Positions 7,544 through 12,473 of a DNA stretch of 12,473 nt are shown here, in pieces (the first letter of the stretch is position 1; each line of letters begins with the position of its first letter). The notes beneath the pieces are model-generated. The model was given only the letters and a program-made list of their open reading frames with translations, was not told the DNA's origin and searched no databases. Origin of the DNA: Chloroflexota bacterium (GTDB lineage Bacteria > Chloroflexota > Anaerolineae > Anaerolineales > Anaerolineaceae); the NCBI GenBank assembly GCA_023406965.1, contig JAEXTI010000500.1:1-12473 (forward strand). The letters run 5' to 3'. A program made the position numbers and the translations under genes.

Positions 7544-10324
7544 ATGAAAGCAAAATTACCCTGGATCATACTCATTCTCTTTATACTGATCGCCGGCGGC
7601 ACGGCCATCTTCTGGCTGGAGCCGCTGACAAAATGGATCGCGCCGAATTCCGATCTGATTCAAGGCGCTGAAGCCCTGGTGTCCATCGCCTTCTTTCTTG
7701 TCTCAGGTATTCTGGGATGGTTCAAGCTGTTCCAGAAGAGCGATCCCGTGGCTGCTTCCCCAATCCACGTTGAGGGAGCCTATGTTGGTGGGAATATTGA
7801 TACCGGTGGAGGAAAATTTACCGGACGAGATGAGGTGACTCAAGGCGGTGATGGTTCTGTTGTCATCGGGGAAGTGAAAGGCAACGTTTATGTTCAACCC
7901 GGAGCTGTCCCACAGCCCGCCAGGCCCCCTGCCGAATCTGCGGATCAGGCCCGCGCGTCCTATTTGCAATTCATCGCCGAGCGCTATCGAAACTTGAGCT
8001 TCAAAGGCTTCGGCCCCACGGACACCATCGAAATGGGTGTGCCCCTGCTGGACCTGTACGTGCCCCTCAAGGCCCGCCGCGAGCTGCCCAAAGGCGGCGA
8101 AACCTGGACGCCCGAAGTGCGCCTGGCTGGCAGAAAACTAAAGGAAAACGAGGAAGAACAGCTCAAGTATTCCAAACCCCTGCCGGTGCTGGACCTGCTG
8201 CGCGAAAACGGCGGCTTGATCCTGCTGGGTGATCCCGGCGCGGGCAAGAGCACCTTCCTCAAGTACCTGGCAGTCAAATGCGCGCTGGACGAGGGAGAAG
8301 CGCTGGGGTTGCCCGATCGCCTGCCCGTGCTGATTCCACTGGCGGCGTACGCCAACCAGATCGAAGAAAAAGATATGCGCCTGGACCAGTTTATCGAGGA
8401 ATATTTCTGCCAGACTTGCCAGGATTGGCCGGTAGGTGAGATGCTGCGCTCGGCATTGAAGGCCGGCAGCGCGCTTGTCCTACTCGATGGGCTAGACGAG
8501 GTCAAAAACCTGGGCATGCGCCACACTGTGGTGGAGCGGGTGGTGAGCTACTTCACCGCGCACAAGAACAACGGCAACAAGTTTATCCTCACCAGCCGGG
8601 TGGTCGGCTACCGCGATGTGCGCCCCGCTGCAGAGGGGTTGGTGGAAGCCACCCTGGTCGATTTCGACGATGACGAAATTGCCGAGTTTGCAAAAAGGTG
8701 GACAGCGATCCTCGAGCGCCAATCCCAGGGAGAGGGAGTTACCGCCCGAATCGACGCCGCGCGAGAAAGTACAGAGTTGGTCCAGGCCGTCCAACGCAGC
8801 ACAGGCGTGCGCCGGTTGGCGGCCAACCCCCTGCTACTCACCATTCTGGCGGTGATGAAACGGCAAGGTGTGACCTTGCCAGAGCGGCGCGTGGAACTCT
8901 ATGACCAGTACGTGCGCACCATGCTGTCCACCTGGAACAAGGCCCGCAGTATGACCGGGCGAGCTGTGGGGCGCGACCTGGATGTGGTCGAAACTGTGCG
9001 GCTGCTGGCCCCGCTGGCTTTGTGGATGCACAACGTCAGCCCCGGCGTGGGGCTGGTCAAGCGCGAAGACCTGCTGCGCGAGCTGCGCTGCCTGTATGAG
9101 GCCCGGGGGGAAGAGAACACGGAAAAGAAAGCCCGCGATTTTCTCGCGGACGTGCACGAGCATACCGCCCTGCTGCTGGAGCGCGGCCCGGGGGAGTACG
9201 GCTTCATCCACCTGACCTTTGAGGAATACCTGGCGGGGGTGGGCATGGCCTTGCAGGCCGAAGGGCAGCCCGATGTGATCTTTGAGCAAATCAAAGACCA
9301 TGTGGGCAACCCTGCCTGGCGCGAGGTGGCCCTCCTGGCGGTGGGCTATGTGGGCCTGATCCAGCAAATGCCGGGGGTGGCCGGAAAAGCGCTGGAAAAG
9401 CTGGTGACCGAGCAGCCCGGCGAACCCGGCGCGGCGGTGGCACTGGCGGGCGAAGCAGCCTGCGATTCGCGCGTAGTGGGAGTAAGCAAGCCCAGCCTGG
9501 AAAAAGTCATCGAAGCGTTAGTCCCAAGTATGCAAAACGCGGATGTGGAAAAACGCCTGCGCAGGAGCGCTGGCTTTTCGCTGGGGGCGCTGGGCTGGAA
9601 ACCGGAAGGATTGGAGCAGTTCATCGAAATCCCGGCGGGATCATTTCTGTATGGCGACGAGAAAACGCCGCACAACATCCCCTATGCCTATTGGATCGCC
9701 CAATTTCCGGTTACCAATGCCCAGTATAGTGAGTTCATCGCCGCCGGCGGGTACAAGACACACGGCTATTGGAGCAAAGCCGGGTGGGAGTGGAGAGAGA
9801 AAGGTCATAGAACACAACCTGATTACTGGGATGATTCGACCTGGAACAATCCCATCTTCCCGGTGGTTGGCGTGAGCTGGTATGAAGCCGAAGCCTATGC
9901 CGTCTGGCGGTCGGAACAAATGCGCCAGGCTGGACAACTGCCCGAAGGGTATATTGCCCGCCTGCCCACCGAGCAGGAATGGGAGAAAGCCGCCCGCGGG
10001 ACAGATGGGCGCGAATATCCCTGGGGAGATGCGTTTGATCAACGTTTCACGAATACGACAGAGTCGGGCACTGTTGGTACAAGCGCGGTGTGCACCTATC
10101 CGCAAGGTGCCAGCCCAGGTGGAGCCTGGGATATGAGCGGAAATGTATTCGAGTGGACCCGCACCAAAGAGAGATCATTGTATGTATTGCGCGGCGGCTC
10201 GTGGAGCAACGGTGATTGGTACGCACGCTGTGCCTTCCGCCGCGGGCTTGGCCCCGGCAGCTTCCGCGACCTCATCGGCTTCCGGTTTATTCTCTCCCCC
10301 CGCTTTTCGGATTCCGGATCCTGA
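7544..10324 (+). CDS. Membrane-anchored NACHT NTPase with C-terminal FGE/lectin-fold sensor (926 aa)
   Basis: Paralogue of the preceding protein with a different front end. Two membrane helices (~7-27 and ~43-63) anchor it. A glycine-rich beta module at ~75-120 (HVEGAYVGGNIDTGGG, F-GRD, then SVVIGEVKGNVYV) matches the small downstream protein. NACHT domain: Walker A GDPGAGKST (229-237), Walker B LVLLDGLDEV (311-320), sensor FILTSR (347-352), and the closing motif FIHLTFEEYLAG (554-565). The FGE/SUMF1-type domain (~692-917) has PVTNAQY, VVGVSWYEAEAYAVW, RLPTEQEWEKAARG and SGNVFEWT, then RGGSW...ARCA...IGFR. The two catalytic FGE cysteines are absent, so ligand binding rather than oxidation is expected. 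The start is set by GAGG 4 nt before the ATG and by the membrane helix that follows directly. It probably senses a ligand and passes the signal, through the shared module, to a partner. Gene databases would label it a SUMF1/EgtB/PvdO-family NACHT protein. Confidence 0.92.
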   Translation: MKAKLPWIILILFILIAGGTAIFWLEPLTKWIAPNSDLIQGAEALVSIAFFLVSGILGWFKLFQKSDPVAASPIHVEGAYVGGNIDTGGGKFTGRDEVTQGGDGSVVIGEVKGNVYVQPGAVPQPARPPAESADQARASYLQFIAERYRNLSFKGFGPTDTIEMGVPLLDLYVPLKARRELPKGGETWTPEVRLAGRKLKENEEEQLKYSKPLPVLDLLRENGGLILLGDPGAGKSTFLKYLAVKCALDEGEALGLPDRLPVLIPLAAYANQIEEKDMRLDQFIEEYFCQTCQDWPVGEMLRSALKAGSALVLLDGLDEVKNLGMRHTVVERVVSYFTAHKNNGNKFILTSRVVGYRDVRPAAEGLVEATLVDFDDDEIAEFAKRWTAILERQSQGEGVTARIDAARESTELVQAVQRSTGVRRLAANPLLLTILAVMKRQGVTLPERRVELYDQYVRTMLSTWNKARSMTGRAVGRDLDVVETVRLLAPLALWMHNVSPGVGLVKREDLLRELRCLYEARGEENTEKKARDFLADVHEHTALLLERGPGEYGFIHLTFEEYLAGVGMALQAEGQPDVIFEQIKDHVGNPAWREVALLAVGYVGLIQQMPGVAGKALEKLVTEQPGEPGAAVALAGEAACDSRVVGVSKPSLEKVIEALVPSMQNADVEKRLRRSAGFSLGALGWKPEGLEQFIEIPAGSFLYGDEKTPHNIPYAYWIAQFPVTNAQYSEFIAAGGYKTHGYWSKAGWEWREKGHRTQPDYWDDSTWNNPIFPVVGVSWYEAEAYAVWRSEQMRQAGQLPEGYIARLPTEQEWEKAARGTDGREYPWGDAFDQRFTNTTESGTVGTSAVCTYPQGASPGGAWDMSGNVFEWTRTKERSLYVLRGGSWSNGDWYARCAFRRGLGPGSFRDLIGFRFILSPRFSDSGS
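10202..10285 (+). other. Putative variable region 2 (DGR-like) at the end of the lectin fold
   Basis: Codes residues 887-914 (Trp of RGGSW to Arg of IGFR). The scaffold residues ARCA, R, P and IGFR are kept, while the interspersed positions differ from the first NACHT protein. Eleven of its 13 differing codons end in C or T, as products of adenine mutagenesis of AAY codons would. Roughly the last tenth of the FGE-like domain is the usual place of DGR variable regions. No reverse transcriptase, accessory Avd gene or template repeat is visible, so this is inferred from the pattern only. Confidence 0.5.
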
Positions 10325-10366
10325 TTTCTGGATTCTGTGTTCTGAATGCTGATTCCTGGCCCTACC
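10321..10366 (+). repeat. CTGATTYCTGG repeats behind the second NACHT gene
   Basis: CTGATTTCTGG (10321-10331) overlaps the stop codon of the second NACHT gene, and CTGATTCCTGGCCCTACC (10349-10366) follows. The latter is the partner of the 18-nt element at 7344-7361. Between them lie further degenerate GATTCTG pieces. The stretch may be a low-complexity repeat family of the host genome or a conserved 3' flank of this gene type. Confidence 0.5.
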
Positions 10367-10429
10367 CGAATCTGTGGCCGCGGAGTCATGCCGGTTTTAA
10401 ACAATTTTTGACAAAAGAGGGGATTTTTC

Positions 10430-10457
10430 CGCGAATTACGCGAATGGACACGAATTT
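10430..10457 (+). repeat. Three imperfect CGCGAATT-type tandem units
   Basis: CGCGAATTA, CGCGAATGG and ACACGAATTTT follow each other with a 9-nt spacing. They sit in the 210-nt spacer before the small partner gene. Units of this kind occur as dispersed intergenic sequence in various bacterial genomes (recalled, not checked). No function is assigned. Confidence 0.35.
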
Positions 10458-10470
10458 TCAGAGAAATCAT

Positions 10471-10509
10471 CTATTGCGCGCCAATAGCGTGCTAGAATTT
10501 ATCCAATAG
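10471..10509. promoter_or_regulatory. Three CAATAG half-sites around a possible -10 of the small gene
   Basis: CTATTG (10471-10476) and CAATAG (10482-10487) form a perfect inverted repeat. A direct copy CCAATAG (10503-10509) follows 22 nt after the previous one, about two helical turns. TAGAAT (10493-10498) between them could be a -10 box, but no -35 at proper spacing was found. The layout fits an operator overlapping a promoter. Confidence 0.4.
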
Positions 10510-10534
10510 AAATTGAAGTTCAAGAGAGGGCAAA

Positions 10535-11011
10535 ATGGCACAGAAAAAAGACAAGAATCCCAAGCCGGCACATGTGGACGGTGCATACATTGGCGGGAAC
10601 GTCAACACCGGCGGGGGCGACTTCGTCGGGCGGGATAAGGTCGTTCACGGCGACGTCAACAGCGTCACGATCCGCGGGGACGCCACCGGCAACACCTTTG
10701 TGACCGGGAAAGGCAATGTGGTGTCCAACCAGGCAGTCAAGATCGAGCAGGTGCTGGAGGCGTTGAAGGATTTCCGCGAAGCGTTGCCCCAATCCGGGCT
10801 GGACAAGGAGACAGCCGAGGACATCGAGGTGGTGGTCCAGAATGCAGAAACGCAGCTGGCCAAGCCCGAGCCAAAGAAGCACCTGGTGCTGCCCAAGCTG
10901 GAGAGCGTGGTCGCCACGCTGACGGGGCTGGTGGGCGCCGCCGAGGCGGTGCAGAAGCTGCTGCCCATGGCGCAAAAGGCGCTCGAGTGGGCGCAGCAGT
11001 TGTTGAAGTAA
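10535..11011 (+). CDS. Small partner protein with GGN-TGGG-F-GRD module and helical tail (158 aa)
   Basis: A glycine-rich beta module fills residues ~13-63: HVDGAYIGGNVNTGGG, F-GRD, then SVTIRGDATGN...GKGN. Seventeen of its first 24 residues equal those at 75-98 of the upstream membrane-anchored NACHT protein. Its SVTI-G-A...V-G-GN part also resembles residues 73-91 of the first NACHT protein. From ~68 on it is helical: KIEQVLEALKDFREALPQ and a second set from ~117, LPKLESVVATLTGLVGAAEAVQK, which is amphipathic and moderately hydrophobic. No enzyme motif, signal peptide or clear membrane helix is present. Start: GAGAGGG lies 4 nt before the ATG. I infer an adaptor or effector recruited by the NACHT proteins through like-with-like module contact; the tail could contact membranes or other helical partners. 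Modules of this kind accompany STAND conflict systems in Chloroflexota and cyanobacteria, but the function is not established. Confidence 0.85.
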   Translation: MAQKKDKNPKPAHVDGAYIGGNVNTGGGDFVGRDKVVHGDVNSVTIRGDATGNTFVTGKGNVVSNQAVKIEQVLEALKDFREALPQSGLDKETAEDIEVVVQNAETQLAKPEPKKHLVLPKLESVVATLTGLVGAAEAVQKLLPMAQKALEWAQQLLK

Positions 11012-11037
11012 ATCCGAGGGATTCCGAATGACCGCTC

Positions 11038-11077
11038 ACGCCTTATGCGAACCCGTACAGGTTGCCCTGTCAGGCGT
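11038..11077. other. Two-part hairpin downstream of the small partner gene
   Basis: An outer stem ACGCC (11038-11042) / GGCGT (11073-11077) encloses an inner stem ACAGG (11057-11061) / CCTGT (11066-11070). There is no T-run after it, so a terminator role is uncertain. The rest of the 11012-11199 spacer shows no gene. Confidence 0.25.
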
Positions 11078-11199
11078 TAAGGTCAGAAAGTGGACCCTAC
11101 TCTCCCAGCACCATTTATCTCTGTCGTTTTCCTCTGGTTCGCGTCATTTCTTCCGACCATGGACAGAAATAGACGGATAGATTAATACGGATCCAAGGG

Positions 11200-12321
11200 T
11201 CAATTTTCCGGCGGTGTTACGCTGACGCTGACATTAACATCACCTCCATCACCGTACGGGCAACCAGTGACAGCATTATGGTTAAAGTAATTAATTGTAA
11301 GAAACAGAATTCCACTTGTTGGCGCAACAAACTCGGTTCTGGCTCCAACATGAAAAAACGAACCATTCTCACCTATCATGCCCAATAAACTCCCCCAAGG
11401 AGCTGATGATAACGGTCTACACCGGTTAGGGTTATCGCACCCTATCAATGCTTCAACTCTTTCGCCATCTCTATCCAGGTAGCCATTAGCGTCTGTTGGA
11501 GATTGAGAATCTCCAAATCCATTACAATTGGAACCTTGGCCAATCCACCACTCTCCATAAAGGTACTCGATTAGAACCTTATCTCCAGATTGTAAATATA
11601 TGCCTGTGTTATATGGATTTCCAAGAGCAGTTTCGTAAGCATTCACCTTGTGATTTTCGTTGACCATTCCAACCGGGGTATACGTAATCGAAATTTCCGG
11701 ACTTGGAGTATCTAGTGTCGCCTTTGAAATTGGCCCATCTGTAGATACAGCTGTGTTTTCATTCACTGGTAGAGTTCCACAAGGTATATCTTCAATTCCA
11801 ATTTGAGATAATCGCAATGTAGTTAAAACGCGGAACGGTATATCTCCGATTTCAGATCCGTCAACTTTTTTAATGCTTACATTCCCTGTTTGCCAGATTT
11901 CTTCCCATTGCATAGAAACAGTCGTAATACTATCTGGAGGGGTTTCGATTTGGCGTTCTGTCTTAACTGTCTCCGTAGTGCCAACTTGAATTCCAAGTTT
12001 GTATCCAACTTCAGCCTCAATTTCTGCTCCAGCGATCAGAAGATCTCCTCCTAAAGATCCCCTGATACTATCTGAAAATTCGGTTTCTAACGTCACCTTA
12101 AATTCGCGCGAACGCGAGAATGTTTCGAATGCGCTAACCCGAGAACCACAATTGTTTGTTGTTACTTTGAATTCATTCCCCGAAACTTCGACAACAGGCT
12201 GATCATTAATTGATGTCAAGTAATTGAAGTCGGTTTTTTGTGTTTCCGTGGGAAGCACCGGGTCTATAGATTCCTGTGGTCCACCACAAGAGGTTAATAT
12301 AATACTAAAGATGAGAATCAC
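11200..12321 (-). CDS. Lipoprotein with beta-rich domain and PA-IL/LecA-like lectin domain, 5' end cut by an IS
   Basis: Residues are counted from the GTG at 12321. A hydrophobic stretch ends in the lipobox LTSC with Cys12, so the mature protein should be lipid-anchored on the cell surface. Residues ~45-180 alternate short polar strands (FSRSREFKVTLETEF, AEIEAEVGYKLGIQVGTTET, QWEEIWQTGNVSI) and faintly recall ETX/MTX2-aerolysin-type or related secreted beta proteins. Residues ~210-370 (NTGIYLQSGDKVLIE, LLGMIGENGSFFHVGARTEF, SGILFLTINYF) match the PA-IL/LecA-like galactose-binding fold. The coding frame continues upstream as N-I-K-G-I-G-I-G into the lipobox, a typical signal-peptide start, but runs into an ISL3 end at 12348 with no ATG, GTG or TTG before it. 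The native start was therefore probably removed by the insertion. GTG 12321, with AAAGGA 12 nt upstream, might still give weak translation but leaves no positive N-terminus. The gene is AT-richer than the neighbouring NACHT genes. Confidence 0.7.
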   Translation of the reverse strand: MILIFSIILTSCGGPQESIDPVLPTETQKTDFNYLTSINDQPVVEVSGNEFKVTTNNCGSRVSAFETFSRSREFKVTLETEFSDSIRGSLGGDLLIAGAEIEAEVGYKLGIQVGTTETVKTERQIETPPDSITTVSMQWEEIWQTGNVSIKKVDGSEIGDIPFRVLTTLRLSQIGIEDIPCGTLPVNENTAVSTDGPISKATLDTPSPEISITYTPVGMVNENHKVNAYETALGNPYNTGIYLQSGDKVLIEYLYGEWWIGQGSNCNGFGDSQSPTDANGYLDRDGERVEALIGCDNPNRCRPLSSAPWGSLLGMIGENGSFFHVGARTEFVAPTSGILFLTINYFNHNAVTGCPYGDGGDVNVSVSVTPPEN

Positions 12322-12347
12322 GCCGATACCAATTCCTTTAATATTGA

Positions 12348-12370
12348 GGCTCTTCCGCTTTTAGCGGGAA
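12348..12370. repeat. Terminal inverted repeat of the ISL3-type element
   Basis: It begins GGCTCTTCCGC and contains an internal near-palindrome, TTCCGC-TTTTA-GCGGGAA. The transposase stop codon (12361-12363) is inside it. The other terminal repeat is beyond the window, so its inner limit is approximate. Confidence 0.65.
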
Positions 12371-12473
12371 AAAGGGATGAAAGCTACCAGGACATGTAAG
12401 CGGAAAGACTTGAAGTTACGGTAGCCAAAACCGCGGCGGTTAAGCATCTTGATTTTGAGGTTCACGCCTTCCG
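12361..12473 (-). CDS. ISL3-family transposase, C-terminal fragment (window edge)
   Basis: The last 36 codons and stop of a DDE transposase of the ISL3 (IS204/IS1001/IS1096/IS1165) family. The segment EGVNLKIKMLNRRGFGYRNF, followed by K-S-F-R-L-H-V-L, carries the invariant late Glu of the DDE triad (first complete codon, 12471) and the conserved N-IK---RR-FG-RNF-FR pattern near the end of these enzymes. The rest lies beyond position 12473, so intactness cannot be judged. The stop codon is in the same frame as the downstream lipoprotein. Confidence 0.82.
   Translation of the reverse strand, partial: EGVNLKIKMLNRRGFGYRNFKSFRLHVLVAFIPFSR

Larger units (their letters stand above)
12348..12473 (-). 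mobile_element. End of an ISL3-family insertion sequence, cut by the window edge
   Basis: The IS end is recognised from GGCTCTTCCGC at 12348, the GGCTCTT opening typical of ISL3 terminal repeats, directly followed on the minus strand by the transposase C-terminus. Only about 126 nt are inside the window. The expected 8-bp target duplication would be AATATTGA (12340-12347) on this side; its second copy lies outside. Confidence 0.75.

Noticed and set aside
10408..10436. TTGACA as a -35 box for the small gene
   Set aside because: No acceptable -10 at 16-18 nt; GCGAAT at 17 nt is poor.
1..12473. CRISPR array, tRNA, rRNA or an in-window reverse transcriptase
   Set aside because: No regular direct repeats, cloverleaf or RT motif was seen on either strand.

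Overview
This 12.5 kb window looks like an accessory region of a Chloroflexota chromosome, probably of the Anaerolineae type. That placement is an inference. It rests on large STAND NTPases (NACHT) fused to C-terminal FGE/SUMF1-type lectin-fold domains, a small protein with the glycine-rich 'GGN-TGGG-F-GRD' motif, and moderately GC-rich coding sequence. No rRNA, tRNA or CRISPR array is visible.

Left part (1-2867): a minus-strand pair made of a small hypothetical gene followed 10 nt later by a CPA1-type Na+/H+ antiporter with a C-terminal RCK/TrkA-C-like domain. This looks like ordinary chromosomal backbone. A 439-nt gap without a convincing gene follows and ends in a strong bidirectional-type hairpin.

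Middle part (2868-11011): a tyrosine recombinase (minus strand) sits at the left border of a plus-strand cluster of three genes. The first encodes a 1003-aa NACHT protein and the second a 926-aa membrane-anchored NACHT protein. Both end in an FGE-like domain that lacks the catalytic cysteine pair. Their last 28 domain residues differ from each other at 13 surface-type positions inside a constant W / ARCA / R / P / IGFR scaffold. This is the arrangement seen in diversity-generating-retroelement (DGR) variable proteins. The third encodes a 158-aa protein that shares the N-terminal glycine-rich beta module of the second NACHT protein and a shorter piece of it with the first. I read the cluster as a multi-component STAND immune or cell-death signalling system: variable lectin sensors, NACHT switches, and a small partner recruited through like-with-like modules. 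No reverse transcriptase or template repeat lies inside the window.

Right part (11200-12473): an AT-richer minus-strand gene for a lipoprotein with a beta-rich central domain and a PA-IL/LecA-like carbohydrate-binding domain. It has lost its original start codon because an ISL3-family insertion sequence is inserted just upstream. The IS end and the last 36 codons of its transposase occupy the right edge of the window.

The two NACHT genes and the small gene have separate upstream regions. One good sigma70-type promoter precedes the first NACHT gene, and operator-like repeats with three half-sites precede each of the other two genes. This suggests individually regulated genes rather than one tight operon.
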